A stretch of DNA of 64,000 nucleotides from Terrabacter sp. MAHUQ-38 (GTDB taxonomy: Bacteria; Actinomycetota; Actinomycetes; Actinomycetales; Dermatophilaceae), in NCBI RefSeq assembly GCF_014518425.1, contig NZ_JACVCU010000006.1, positions 96,176 through 160,175 on the forward strand, in the 5' to 3' direction. A model generated the notes under the pieces. It did no database searches. It had not been told where the DNA came from and saw only the letters and a program-made list of their open reading frames with translations. Every line of letters starts with the position of its first letter. The first letter of the stretch is position 1. Position numbers and translations under genes: made by a program. Positions 37,514-46,114 of this stretch are shown here, piece after piece.

Positions 37514-38986
37514 ATGTCATTCCCACTCTCGCGACGCACCCTGCTCGGCGGTGGACTCGGCCTTGCAGCAGGCGGACTCGTTCTTCCGGCCCTCACCCGG
37601 CCCGCACTCGCAGCGTCCAGCGGGCCGGTCAGCGACGCCCAGGTGTACGGAGCTCCGACCGTGAGCCCGCTCGTGTGGCAGCGGGCCGACCCGTTCGTGA
37701 CCCTGCCGGTCAACGGCACGTACTACTTCACCGGCTCCGTGCCGGAGTACGACCGGATCATCGTCCGCGGGGCCGACACGATCGCGGGCCTCGGCTCCGC
37801 GGCCGAGTCGGTCGTGTGGCGCCGTCCGAGCACCGGTCAGACGGGTGGCCACATCTGGGCACCCGAGCTGCACCGGATCGACGGTCGCTGGTACATCTAC
37901 TTCGCGGCCGGCGACGCCGGCAACGTCTTCAACATCCGGATGTACGTCATCGAGTCGGCCCTCGCCGACCCGCGTGACCCCTCGGGGTGGAGCGCTCCGC
38001 GTCAGATCATCACGCCGTGGTCGTCCTTCGCCCTGGACTCGACGACGTTCGAGCACCTCGGCCGGCGCTACCTCGTGTGGGCCCAGAGCGAGCCCGAGAT
38101 CGCAGTCAACACGAGCCTCTACATCGCCGAGATGGCCTCGCCGTTCGCGCTCGCCACCGCCCCGGTGCGGATCGCCACCCCGACGAAGTCGTGGGAGACC
38201 GAGGGCTTCAAGGTGAACGAGGGCCCCGCCGTGCTCGTGCGCAACGGGCGCGTGTTCATCACCTTCTCGGCAAGCGCGACGGACTCGCGCTACTGCATGG
38301 GGCTGCTCACCGCCGACGCCCGGGCGAACCTGCTCGACTGGCGGTCGTGGAGCAAGAGCCCCGACCCGGTCTTCACGACGAACGAGCAGACGAAGCAGTA
38401 CGGCCCCGGCCACAACAGCTTCACCGTGGCCGAGGACGGCGTCACCGACGTCATGGTCTACCACGCCCGTGACTACAAGGACATCGTCGGCGACCCGCTG
38501 TACGACCCGAACCGGCACGCGCGGGCCCAGCGGCTCTACTGGCACCCGGACGGCACGCCCCTCTTCGGGGTGCCGGTCGGGGTGGGCGGGCCCATCGTGC
38601 GGCTCTCCCCCGCCGACTCGGCGACGTCGTTCGTCCGGCACTTCGCCTACGACCTGCGGGTCGACGCCGACGTGCGCGAGCTGGCCGACAGCCAGTTCCG
38701 TTTCGTCCCGGGCCATTCCGGTGACGGCACGGTCTCCCTGCAGTCGGTCAACTTCCCCGACCGGTTCGTGCGGGTGACGAGCACCGGACTGCGCATCGAC
38801 CCCGTCGAGGCGGGGAGCAGCAGGTATGCCGCCGAGGCGAGCTTCCGGCGCGAGCCCGGCCTCGCGAGCCCGAAGGGCGTGTCCCTGCAGTCGGTCTCCG
38901 CCCCGGGGTCCTACGTTCGCCACGACAAGGGTCGCCTCGTCGTGGGCTCGGCGTCGGGCTCGAAGTCGACGTTCTTCCTCGGCTGA
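37514..38986 (+). CDS. Tat-exported GH43 arabinosidase with AbfB arabinose-binding domain
   Basis: A 490-residue enzyme with a twin-arginine signal (SRRTLLGGG, then a hydrophobic stretch and cleavage near ALA-AS). The five-bladed propeller carries the GH43 triad: general base D59 (RADPFV), pKa modulator D175 (FALDSTTF) and general acid E236 (VNEGPAVL). The C-terminal 150 residues are an AbfB (CBM42-type) beta-trefoil with SLQSVNFPDRFVR and SLQSVSAPGSYVRH repeats. It likely trims arabinofuranosyl side chains together with the GH51 enzyme 9 nt upstream, whose stop overlaps this gene's ribosome-binding site (TAGGAG). Confidence 0.92.
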   Translation: MSFPLSRRTLLGGGLGLAAGGLVLPALTRPALAASSGPVSDAQVYGAPTVSPLVWQRADPFVTLPVNGTYYFTGSVPEYDRIIVRGADTIAGLGSAAESVVWRRPSTGQTGGHIWAPELHRIDGRWYIYFAAGDAGNVFNIRMYVIESALADPRDPSGWSAPRQIITPWSSFALDSTTFEHLGRRYLVWAQSEPEIAVNTSLYIAEMASPFALATAPVRIATPTKSWETEGFKVNEGPAVLVRNGRVFITFSASATDSRYCMGLLTADARANLLDWRSWSKSPDPVFTTNEQTKQYGPGHNSFTVAEDGVTDVMVYHARDYKDIVGDPLYDPNRHARAQRLYWHPDGTPLFGVPVGVGGPIVRLSPADSATSFVRHFAYDLRVDADVRELADSQFRFVPGHSGDGTVSLQSVNFPDRFVRVTSTGLRIDPVEAGSSRYAAEASFRREPGLASPKGVSLQSVSAPGSYVRHDKGRLVVGSASGSKSTFFLG

Positions 38987-39019
38987 GCGGCCGAACCACC
39001 ACGCTCGAGCACAACCCCT

Positions 39020-39050
39020 GGGTGGCCGCGCCGGACCGGCGCGGCCACCC
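39020..39050 (+). terminator. Hairpin after the GH43 gene
   Basis: A perfect 14-bp stem (GGGTGGCCGCGCCG with its complement) and a 3-nt GAC loop, no T-run, in the 138-nt gap before the epimerase gene. It could be a terminator or an mRNA-stabilising structure. Confidence 0.65.
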
Positions 39051-39124
39051 TCGGCCGCCCACCCCGACGACACACCCCGACCGCACACCGACCGCACACC
39101 GACCACGCACGGCAGGAGCACCTC

Positions 39125-40126
39125 ATGGCCCGGACCGCACCCACGTCGATCGAGCTCGTCGCGGACGGCATCCGTCTCGAGGTGGTCACCGCGGGTGCGG
39201 CCGTGCGGCGGCTCGTCCTGACCGACGAGGAGCACCCTGTCGACGTGGTCCTCGGCTTCGCCGACCGAACGGCATACGGCACGGGCCTGGACTACCTCGG
39301 CGCGACGATCGGGCGTTACGGCAACCGCATCGCCGGGGCCCGGTTCGCTCTCGACGGCGCCTCGCACCGGCTCACCCCCAACGAGAACGGCAACACTCTC
39401 CACGGCGGCGCCCAGGGCTTCGACCAGCGCGACTGGACCGTCGTCGAGCAGGACGACCGGCACGTGCGGCTCGCGCTGCGCAGCCCCGACGGCGACCAGG
39501 GCTTCCCGGGCGCGCTCGACGTCACGGTGACCTTCTCGGTGGGACCGAAGCTCGTCCGCATCGACTACGCGGCGACGACCGACCGCGACACCGTGGTCAG
39601 CCTGACCAACCACGCCTACTTCAACCTCGACGGTGACGCCTCGGGCCAGGTCGACGACCACGAGCTGACCCTGTCGGCGGACGCCTTCACCGTGGCCGGA
39701 GCCCAGCTGCTGCCCACCGGCGAGCTGCGCGACGTGACTGGCACGCCGTTCGACTTCCGCCGCCCGACCCGGATCGGAGACGCGCTGGCCGCCGACGACG
39801 ACCAGCTCGCCCTCGGTGGCGGCATCGACCACAACCTCGTCGTCCGCGGCTCCGGCCTGCGCCACGTGGCGACGCTGCGCGGTACGTCGGGCCGCACCCT
39901 CGTCGTCGAGAGCGACCAGCCCGGTGTGCAGGTCTACACCGGGGCACACTTCGACGGCACGGTCGTCGGGACGTCCGGCACGGCATACGGCGCCCGTGCC
40001 GGCGTCGCGTTGGAGACCCAGGGTTTCCCCGACGCCCCCAACCAGGCGGGCTTCCCGTCGACGGTGCTGCGCGCCGGTGACACCTACGCGAGCACGACCA
40101 CCTGGCGCCTCGGCCGCGAGGGCTGA
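39125..40126 (+). CDS. galM: Aldose 1-epimerase (galactose mutarotase family)
   Basis: A 333-residue cytoplasmic beta-sandwich enzyme interconverting alpha and beta anomers of aldoses. Characteristic blocks: GATIGRYGNRIAGARF, NTLHGGAQGFDQRDW (first catalytic His), VVSLTNHAYFNLDGD (second His), GIDHNLVV (Asp) and GVALETQGFPDAPNQ (catalytic Glu). It follows the two arabinosidases and may mutarotate released or imported arabinose for the isomerase. It has its own ribosome-binding site (GGCAGGAG). Ends 20 nt before a convergent small membrane protein gene. Confidence 0.9.
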   Translation: MARTAPTSIELVADGIRLEVVTAGAAVRRLVLTDEEHPVDVVLGFADRTAYGTGLDYLGATIGRYGNRIAGARFALDGASHRLTPNENGNTLHGGAQGFDQRDWTVVEQDDRHVRLALRSPDGDQGFPGALDVTVTFSVGPKLVRIDYAATTDRDTVVSLTNHAYFNLDGDASGQVDDHELTLSADAFTVAGAQLLPTGELRDVTGTPFDFRRPTRIGDALAADDDQLALGGGIDHNLVVRGSGLRHVATLRGTSGRTLVVESDQPGVQVYTGAHFDGTVVGTSGTAYGARAGVALETQGFPDAPNQAGFPSTVLRAGDTYASTTTWRLGREG

Positions 40127-40146
40127 GGACCCGGGCGCCCTGGCAC

Positions 40147-40473
40147 CTAGTGGCGTCGGCGGTGGCGGCGCTCCTCGTGCAGCTCGGGATGGATGTCCTC
40201 GGGCAGCTCCTCGGGCTCGGCACCCTCACCCGGACGTGCGACACCCCACCCGTCGGGTGTGATGGTGTCGACCGGCGGGTTGCCGACGAGGTGCGAGCGC
40301 TCGGCACCTTCGGGGTGGTCCCGACGGGCGCGCTCGGTGTCGTCGCGGTGCGAGTTGAGTGAGTCCATGGTGTCACCCCCGCGGCGTGAGCTTCTCGGCT
40401 CGACCATGATGAAGCCGACGACGAGGATGACGACGACGCCCAACAGGACGAACAGTCCTACTCGATCACCCAT
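40147..40473 (-). CDS. Small single-pass membrane protein, unknown function
   Basis: A 108-residue protein with one N-terminal membrane helix (GLFVLLGVVVILVVGFIMV, about residues 6-24) and a long hydrophilic, Arg/Glu/His-rich cytoplasmic tail ending in RRHRRRH. The ATG has GGGAGG about 4 nt upstream. The layout resembles small actinobacterial DUF6479-type proteins, but I cannot confirm that. It lies between galM (convergent) and a 65-residue gene on the same strand. No function can be assigned. Confidence 0.6.
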   Translation of the reverse strand: MGDRVGLFVLLGVVVILVVGFIMVEPRSSRRGGDTMDSLNSHRDDTERARRDHPEGAERSHLVGNPPVDTITPDGWGVARPGEGAEPEELPEDIHPELHEERRHRRRH

Positions 40474-40580
40474 GGCACCTCCCGGGTCAGATCCGATGTC
40501 TCGAACGTACTCCGGTCGGGCGGGGAGCGGCAGCAAACGAGCACGGGACTCCCGTGCGCCAGACCCCGGGACGCGGGTCC

Positions 40581-40778
40581 TCAGTCGCGGTCGGCCGCGC
40601 GCTGGCGGGTGGCGCGGGCCCGAGCCACGCGGGCCTCCCTCTCGCGCACGAGGCGCGCCTTGGGGTCGTTGCTCTCGCCGAGCTGGGCAGGCCCGAAGAG
40701 CGTCAGCCCGAGCATCCGCAGTCGATACCCGATCCGGTAGCCGATGGACAGGCCCTCGCTGGACCGCTGGCTCGACAT
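40581..40778 (-). CDS. 65-residue basic protein divergent from an OhrR-like regulator
   Basis: A 65-residue protein with a strong ribosome-binding site (GGAGG, 6 nt) before ATG 40778. The middle reads IGYRIGYRLRMLGLTLFGPAQLG, followed by a charged helix rich in Arg and Ala (REREARVARARATRQRA). It has no cysteine. The first half may be an amphipathic or membrane-surface helix. The gene starts 20 nt from a perfect palindrome shared with a divergent MarR regulator, so it is probably repressed by that protein. Not recognised; function unknown. Confidence 0.6.
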   Translation of the reverse strand: MSSQRSSEGLSIGYRIGYRLRMLGLTLFGPAQLGESNDPKARLVREREARVARARATRQRAADRD

Positions 40779-40798
40779 GATGTGCCTCCATTTGATTA

Positions 40799-40819
40799 GT
40801 ACACTAACTGTTAGTGTAC
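40799..40819. promoter_or_regulatory. Perfect 21-bp palindromic operator
   Basis: GTACACTAAC, one central T, then GTTAGTGTAC: a perfect 10-bp inverted repeat between the 65-residue gene and the OhrR-like regulator. It is AT-rich against its surroundings and lies where promoters for both genes should overlap. A very likely binding site for the regulator. Confidence 0.85.
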
Positions 40820-40850
40820 ATGCATCTGTTGGAACCGAGAGCGAGGCGAG

Positions 40851-41324
40851 ATGACCCAGAGCAGTGCGACCACCCGGACCGGCGCCGCACCCGACGACCT
40901 GCTCAAGCTCGACCGGCAGGTCTGCTTCGCCCTCGCCGTGGCCGCCCGCAACGTCATCGGCCTCTACCGACCCGTCCTCGAGCCGTTGGGCCTGACGCAC
41001 CCGCAGTACCTCGTCATGCTGGCGCTCTGGGAGGACTCGCCCCTGACGGTCCGCACGCTCGCCCGGCTCATCAGCCTCGAGCCGGCGACCCTCTCCCCCC
41101 TGCTCAAGCGACTCGAGGCCGCCGGGCTCGTGACCCGCGAGCGCCACCCCGACGACGACCGGGCCCTCGCCATCACACTGACCGAACGCGGGCGCCGGCT
41201 GCGGGAGAAGGCGCTCGAGGTGCCGCCGCAGGTCGTCGAGCGCCTCGGGATGGGGCTCGAGGAGCTCGAGGCCCTGCGCGCAGCGCTGACCCGCGTCATC
41301 GCGGCCACCACACCGTCGGACTGA
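40851..41324 (+). CDS. OhrR-like MarR family redox regulator
   Basis: A 157-residue MarR protein close to OhrR. The N-terminal LKLDRQVCFALAVAARNVIGLYRP contains Cys 25, at the position of the peroxide-sensing cysteine, and THPQYLVMLALWE follows the OhrR pattern. The winged helix runs LISLEPATLSPLLKRLEAAGLV with the wing RHPDDDRA. No other cysteine is seen, so it should be of the one-cysteine type. No ohr peroxidase gene is next to it; the divergent gene is the 65-residue protein. It ends at a strong palindromic terminator. Confidence 0.9.
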   Translation: MTQSSATTRTGAAPDDLLKLDRQVCFALAVAARNVIGLYRPVLEPLGLTHPQYLVMLALWEDSPLTVRTLARLISLEPATLSPLLKRLEAAGLVTRERHPDDDRALAITLTERGRRLREKALEVPPQVVERLGMGLEELEALRAALTRVIAATTPSD

Positions 41325-41350
41325 CCGAACGCACCACGAGCCTCACGTGC

Positions 41351-41384
41351 CGCAGGGCCCGGACCGATCGGTCCGGGCCCTGCG
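41351..41384. terminator. 34-bp perfect palindrome, bidirectional terminator
   Basis: CGCAGGGCCCGGACC, GATC, then the exact complement. It lies between the convergent OhrR-like and FMN reductase genes and would form a 15-bp hairpin in either transcript. No T-run. Confidence 0.75.
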
Positions 41385-41435
41385 TCGGTGTTCGTCGCGC
41401 GAGTCGGTGCTCGTCGCGCGGTCGGTGGGTGGTGG

Positions 41436-41996
41436 TCAGGCGGCGTCGACGACGGCGTGGTCGACGAGAGCGCGCAGCGCGTCCTGGAGGCGGCCGAAGA
41501 CCTGCGGGTCGCCGAGGACGTCGGTGTCGATCGTCGTCTGCGACACCGCGATGCCGTCGAGCACGACGGCACCGGCGACGCCGGCGGAGCGGCGCGCGTC
41601 CTCATGGGCCCACTTGCCGCCATAGGGCGTCGGTGTGGCGCCGACGACCGCGAACGGCTTGCCGGAGATGGCGCCCTGGCCGTAGGGCCGCGAGAGCCAG
41701 TCGATGGCGTTGTTGAGCACGGCAGGCATCGTGCCGTTGTACTCCGGGGTGATCGCGAGGACGCGGTCAGCGCCGGAGACGGCAGCCCGCAGGTCGGCGG
41801 CGGGCGCAGGCACGTCGGCGCCGTCGATGTCCTCGTTGTAGAACGGGAGAGCACCGAGGCCGTCGATGATCTGGACCTCGACACCCTCGGGCGCCTGGTC
41901 GCGCAGGGACTCGGCGATGCGGCGGTTGACGGAGTCGGTGCGCAGGCTCCCGACGAGAACGGCGACGCGGGTGTGCGGGCTGGCAGCAGTAGTCAT
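41436..41996 (-). CDS. NAD(P)H-dependent FMN reductase
   Basis: A 186-residue flavodoxin-fold reductase. VAVLVGSLRTDSVNRRIAE is the FMN phosphate-binding loop, FYNEDIDG follows, and TPEYNGTMPAVLNNAIDWLSRP is the family signature. It likely reduces FMN, quinones or other electrophiles with NAD(P)H in the cytoplasm. The ATG at 41996 lies 8 nt from a palindrome shared with the divergent TetR gene, so it is probably induced by the TetR ligand. The same frame stays open upstream, but that stretch is antisense to the TetR gene. Confidence 0.9.
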   Translation of the reverse strand: MTTAASPHTRVAVLVGSLRTDSVNRRIAESLRDQAPEGVEVQIIDGLGALPFYNEDIDGADVPAPAADLRAAVSGADRVLAITPEYNGTMPAVLNNAIDWLSRPYGQGAISGKPFAVVGATPTPYGGKWAHEDARRSAGVAGAVVLDGIAVSQTTIDTDVLGDPQVFGRLQDALRALVDHAVVDAA

Positions 41997-42004
41997 GCAC
42001 AGCC

Positions 42005-42024
42005 AAACGGACCGTGGTCCGCTT
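42005..42024. promoter_or_regulatory. TetR-type palindromic operator
   Basis: AAACGGACC, GT, GGTCCGCTT: an inverted repeat matching at 8 of 9 positions per arm, between the FMN reductase and TetR genes. A TATATT -10-like box (42024-42029) overlaps its edge and points toward the TetR gene. Confidence 0.75.
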
Positions 42025-42068
42025 ATATTCCCGGGCGCCCGAGCCGGCCCCGACCTAGGATCACGAAG

Positions 42069-42662
42069 GTGTCCACCGAGCGCAGGCTGTTCGACCTGCA
42101 CGCGCGCCCGGAGCGGCGTGACGCGGCGCGCAACCGTGAGCTGCTGCTCGACGCCGCCCACCGGCTCGTCGACAGCTGCGGTGTCCCAGCGGTGACGATG
42201 GACGCCGTCGCGGCCGAGGCCGGCGTCGGCAAGGGCACAGTGTTCCGCCGCTACGGCAGCCGCGCGGGACTGATGGCCGCCCTGCTCGACGACAGCGAGG
42301 CACGCTGGCAGGCCAAGGTCATCTCGGGCCCGCCTCCGCTGGGACCCGGCGCTCCGCCGCTCGAGCGGCTCCTGGCGTTCGGCGAGTCGCGGCTCGCCCA
42401 GAGCCTGCGCAACGCCGACCTCCTGGTCGCTGCGGCAGGCACGCACGGTCGCTCGCTGCCCGCTGTCGCGTTCTGGGCCGCCCACGTACGCCATCTGCTG
42501 GCAGAGATCGGTGTGACGGGAGACCTGCCCCTCCTCGCGATGGCCCTGCTCGCGCCGCTCGAGGTGACGGTCCTGCTCCCGCAGCTCGAGGCCGGCATCG
42601 AGCGCGAGCGCATCCTCGCGACGTGGACCGACGTCGTCGAGCGGGTCGTCCGCGCCGGCTGA
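42069..42662 (+). CDS. TetR family transcriptional regulator
   Basis: A 197-residue regulator with the N-terminal helix-turn-helix in NRELLLDAAHRLV and VTMDAVAAEAGVGKGTVFRRYGSRAGL, and an all-alpha ligand-binding domain with a C-terminal hydrophobic helix. The start is GTG 42069, with AGGA about 9 nt upstream. It is divergent from the FMN reductase across the operator at 42005, the usual arrangement for a repressor sensing quinones, drugs or flavin-related stress. A strong hairpin follows the stop. Confidence 0.9.
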   Translation: MSTERRLFDLHARPERRDAARNRELLLDAAHRLVDSCGVPAVTMDAVAAEAGVGKGTVFRRYGSRAGLMAALLDDSEARWQAKVISGPPPLGPGAPPLERLLAFGESRLAQSLRNADLLVAAAGTHGRSLPAVAFWAAHVRHLLAEIGVTGDLPLLAMALLAPLEVTVLLPQLEAGIERERILATWTDVVERVVRAG

Positions 42663-42689
42663 GCCCGACAGCGGGCGCCTGTGCGTGCG

Positions 42690-42729
42690 CTGGACGCCCG
42701 CTGGGAGGCATTTTCCAGCGGGCGCCCAG
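42690..42729 (+). terminator. Hairpin terminator after the TetR gene
   Basis: CTGGACGCCCGCTGG and CCAGCGGGCGCCCAG pair over 15 bp with one mismatch, with a loop containing TTTT. A third copy of the GCGGGCGC core lies just upstream (42671). Confidence 0.65.
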
Positions 42730-42763
42730 AGGCTGTTCAGTGTCAAGGGGGATCGTCTCGCCC

Positions 42764-45700
42764 ATGGGCACCCGTATCGCAGGGGCGCCGGTCCCGCAGC
42801 GTCCAGCTCGGCTGCTGACCGGCGTCTACGCGCTCGCCACGTTCGTGGCCCTGGTCCTCACGGTGCTGGCCCGCCGGCGGCCACACCCCCTCCTCGGCGA
42901 GGAGGTGTTCGGGCTCCTCAACGTGCCGGTCGCGCCGACGGTCGTGTCGGTGGTGGTGCTGGCGCTCGCGACCCGGGCACTGCTCGGGCGCAAGCGGATC
43001 GGGCTGTGGTTCGTCGCGGCTTTCCAAGTGCTCGGCATCTATGTCGGCCTCGTGGCACTCGCGCCGGGGCTGCGACTGCCGTTCACGCGGATGTGGGAGA
43101 GCCGCGGTGACCTGGGCCGCGGGCTCGACGTCGTGGCGATGGGCGTCGCCGCGGTCGCGCTCTGGCGGCTGTGGCGCATCCGGCACGACTTCACCGGTCG
43201 GCTCCAGCGCGGCTCGTGGTGGCTGGCGCTCGGTGCCCTGCTCACCGGGGCCGGCGCCACCCTCGGTCTCGCGTGGCTGCTGCTCGGCGCCGTCGGCGCC
43301 CCCGCGTCACAGGTGGAGACGTTGGTCGGGACCGTGCTGGAGGCGTTCGGCGGGGTCGGCCGCCGGGCGCTCGTGCGAGTTCCGGAGTGGGTCGTCGAGG
43401 TCGTCGCGGCGTCCGCGGGCCTGACCATCATCGCGGCGGTCCTGCTCTTCCTCGCGTCCTCCCGTCCGCGCAGCCGCTGGTCACCCGACCGCGAGGTCGC
43501 CCTGCGCCGGCTGCTCGCCCGGCACGGCGCCGACGACTCGCTCGGCTACTTCGCGACGCGGCGAGACAAGGCGTCTGTCTTCTCCCCCGACGGCCGTGCC
43601 GCGGTCACCTACCGTGTCGTCGCCGGTGTCTCGCTGGCGTCCTCCGACCCCGTCGGCCACCCCGACAGCTGGCAAGGGGCGATCGAGGCGTGGCGCGCAG
43701 AGGCGCGCGAGTTCGGTTGGGTCCCAGCGGTGCTCGGCGCGAGCGAGCGGGGAGCGAGGGCATATGCCGCCGCCGGACGCATGCGGGTACTCCTCCTCGG
43801 CGACGAGGCCGTCCTCGACCCCGCGCGGTTCGACGTGCGGCGTACGTCCATGTCACCCGTCCGCCACGCCGTGAGGCGCGCCGCGCGCGCCGGGGTCGTC
43901 GTGCGGGTGCGGCGCCAGCACGAGATCGGTCCGGGTGAGCTGGCCGAGATCGCCGACCGTGCCGAGGCGTGGCGGGCCGGCGAGACCGAGCGGGGGTTCT
44001 CGATGGCGCTCGGGCGCGCCGCAGACCCGGCCGACGGCGACGTCCTGCACGTCACGGCCCATGCTGTCCACGGCGCCCAGCCAGGAGGTGGCGGCGACCT
44101 CGTCGGCGTGCTCTCCCTCGTCCCGTGGGGTCGCTCGGGTGCGTCCCTCGACGTCATGCGCCGGTCCCCCGACGCCCCGAACGGGGTCACCGAGCTGATG
44201 GTGACCGAGCTCATGCAGAGGTGCGCGCAGCTCGGCCTGCGCCGCATCTCGCTGAACTTCTGCATGTTCCGGGCCGTCTTCGAGGACGCGGAGCGGATCG
44301 GGTCGGGCTCCCTCACCCGGGTCGGCGCGTCCGTCCTCGGGCTCCTCGACCGGTTCTGGCAGCTCGAGCGGCTCTACCGGTCCAACGAGAGGTACGCGCC
44401 GGCGTGGCAGCCGCGCTTCCTCTGCTACGACGACGCCGTGTCGCTGCCCCAGGTCGCCTTCGCCGCCGGCGCCGTCGAGGGCTTCCTCCCCTGGCCCTCT
44501 CGGAGCCCCGCCGGCATCGACCTCGACGCCGACCACCTGGCCCAGATCGCAAGTGCCACAGACGAACCCGTCGACCCGGAATCCTGCAGCCCGCGCAGGA
44601 CCGAACAGGTCCGCCACCGCATCGCCACCCTGGACCGGATGCGGGCAGCCGGGTTCGAGGCCTATCCCGCCGGCGCGACGACGGTACTGACCACGCCGAT
44701 CGGCGACCTCCCTGGGGCCGGGGCCACCGCCGAGCGGCTCTCCGTCGTCGGGCGCGTCCGCGACCTGCGTGACCACGGCGGCGTTGCCTTCGTGACACTC
44801 GTCGAGGGGGCCGACGCGATCCAGGTCGTCCTCGAGGCGGCCCGTATGGGCCGGCCGTGCCTCGACGCCTTCACGTCGTTCGCCGACGTCGGCGACCTCG
44901 TGCGCGTGGACGGCGCGACCGGCGTGTCCCGCTCCGGCACCCCGAGCCTGCTCGCGACGACGTGGCGCATGGAGGCGAAGGCGCTGCACCCACTGCCGTT
45001 CCGGTCCTTCGAGGACCCCACGGCGCGTGCACGGCAGCGCACGACAGACCTGCTCGTCCACCCGCGTGACGTCGCACTCCTGCGTCGGCGCTCCGCCGTC
45101 GTCGCCTCGATCCGGCGCACACTGGGCGACGCGGGCTTCCTCGAGGTCGAGACGCCGATGCTCCACACCGTCCATGGCGGCGCGAGCGCGCGGCCGTTCC
45201 GGACGTTCAGCAACGCGTACGGCATCGACCTGTCACTGCGGATCGCGCCGGAGCTGCACCTCAAACGGCTCCTCGTCGCCGGCCTCGGGCCGGTCTTCGA
45301 GCTCGGCCGCAACTTCCGCAACGAGGGCGCCGACGCGACGCACAACCCCGAGTTCACCTCGCTCGAGGTCTACCAGCCGCACGCCGACTACACGACGATG
45401 CGAGACCTCACCGAGCGACTGGTCAAGGCGGCCGCACGAAGCGTCCACGGCCGGGAGGTCATCCCGCTGCCGAACGCCGACACCGTGCGCGCCGGGACGG
45501 ACGGAGTGGCCCTCGTCGACGTCAGCGGCGAGTGGCCCGTCGTGAAGGTCCTCGACGCGGTGTCGGCGGCCGTCGGTCGCCGCATCACGCTCGACACCGA
45601 CATGGACGTGCTCCTGGGTCTGGCCGGCGAGCACGGCATCGCACTGAGGCCCGAGATGCGGGCGGGCGCCGTCATCGAGGAGCTCTACGCCGAGCTTGTC

Positions 45701-46114
45701 GAGCCGGCCACCCTGCACCCCACCTTCTACACCGACTTCCCTGTCGAGACCTCCCCGCTGACCCGGTCGCACCGCACCGAGGCGGGTCTCGTCGAGCGCT
45801 GGGACCTCGTGGTCGCGGGCATGGAGGTGGGCACCGCCTACAGCGAGCTCACGGACCCGGTCGACCAGCGGGCCCGGCTCACCGAGCAGTCGCTCAGGGC
45901 CGCCGCCGGAGACCTCGAGGCGATGGAGGTCGACGAGGACTTCCTGCACGCGCTCGAGCTCGGGATGCCACCCAGCGGTGGCCTCGGCATCGGGGTCGAC
46001 CGGCTCGTGATGCTGCTGACCAACACCCCCATCCGCGCGGTGCTGACCTTCCCCTTCGTGCGGCCGCTCCCCGAATGCGGCGCCGACCGGGAGGTGGGCG
46101 TGGCATGGAGCTGA
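42764..46114 (+). CDS. lysX: Bifunctional lysylphosphatidylglycerol synthase / lysyl-tRNA synthetase LysX
   Basis: A 1116-residue fusion. The N-terminal 230 residues hold six or so membrane helices, followed by a DUF2156/MprF-like lysyltransferase (RHGADDSLGYFATRRDK, RRISLNFCMFRAVFEDAE). The C-terminal 500 residues are a class II LysRS with an OB-fold and catalytic core (FRNEGADATHNPEFTSLEVY as motif 2, GLGIGVDRLVML as motif 3). It charges its own lysine onto tRNA and transfers it to phosphatidylglycerol, giving a positive membrane that resists cationic peptides. Length compares with M. tuberculosis LysX (1172). ATG 42764 was chosen; a GTG eight codons upstream is possible. Confidence 0.94.
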   Translation: MGTRIAGAPVPQRPARLLTGVYALATFVALVLTVLARRRPHPLLGEEVFGLLNVPVAPTVVSVVVLALATRALLGRKRIGLWFVAAFQVLGIYVGLVALAPGLRLPFTRMWESRGDLGRGLDVVAMGVAAVALWRLWRIRHDFTGRLQRGSWWLALGALLTGAGATLGLAWLLLGAVGAPASQVETLVGTVLEAFGGVGRRALVRVPEWVVEVVAASAGLTIIAAVLLFLASSRPRSRWSPDREVALRRLLARHGADDSLGYFATRRDKASVFSPDGRAAVTYRVVAGVSLASSDPVGHPDSWQGAIEAWRAEAREFGWVPAVLGASERGARAYAAAGRMRVLLLGDEAVLDPARFDVRRTSMSPVRHAVRRAARAGVVVRVRRQHEIGPGELAEIADRAEAWRAGETERGFSMALGRAADPADGDVLHVTAHAVHGAQPGGGGDLVGVLSLVPWGRSGASLDVMRRSPDAPNGVTELMVTELMQRCAQLGLRRISLNFCMFRAVFEDAERIGSGSLTRVGASVLGLLDRFWQLERLYRSNERYAPAWQPRFLCYDDAVSLPQVAFAAGAVEGFLPWPSRSPAGIDLDADHLAQIASATDEPVDPESCSPRRTEQVRHRIATLDRMRAAGFEAYPAGATTVLTTPIGDLPGAGATAERLSVVGRVRDLRDHGGVAFVTLVEGADAIQVVLEAARMGRPCLDAFTSFADVGDLVRVDGATGVSRSGTPSLLATTWRMEAKALHPLPFRSFEDPTARARQRTTDLLVHPRDVALLRRRSAVVASIRRTLGDAGFLEVETPMLHTVHGGASARPFRTFSNAYGIDLSLRIAPELHLKRLLVAGLGPVFELGRNFRNEGADATHNPEFTSLEVYQPHADYTTMRDLTERLVKAAARSVHGREVIPLPNADTVRAGTDGVALVDVSGEWPVVKVLDAVSAAVGRRITLDTDMDVLLGLAGEHGIALRPEMRAGAVIEELYAELVEPATLHPTFYTDFPVETSPLTRSHRTEAGLVERWDLVVAGMEVGTAYSELTDPVDQRARLTEQSLRAAAGDLEAMEVDEDFLHALELGMPPSGGLGIGVDRLVMLLTNTPIRAVLTFPFVRPLPECGADREVGVAWS

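Noticed and set aside
40147..40791. A single 214-residue gene in place of two small ones
   Set aside because: Two distinct ATG starts with strong GGAGG-type ribosome-binding sites (40473 and 40778) in different frames support two small proteins.
41436..42746. FMN reductase extended to 436 residues
   Set aside because: The extra N-terminal part is antisense to the TetR gene; the ATG at 41996 fits the family and sits next to the operator.
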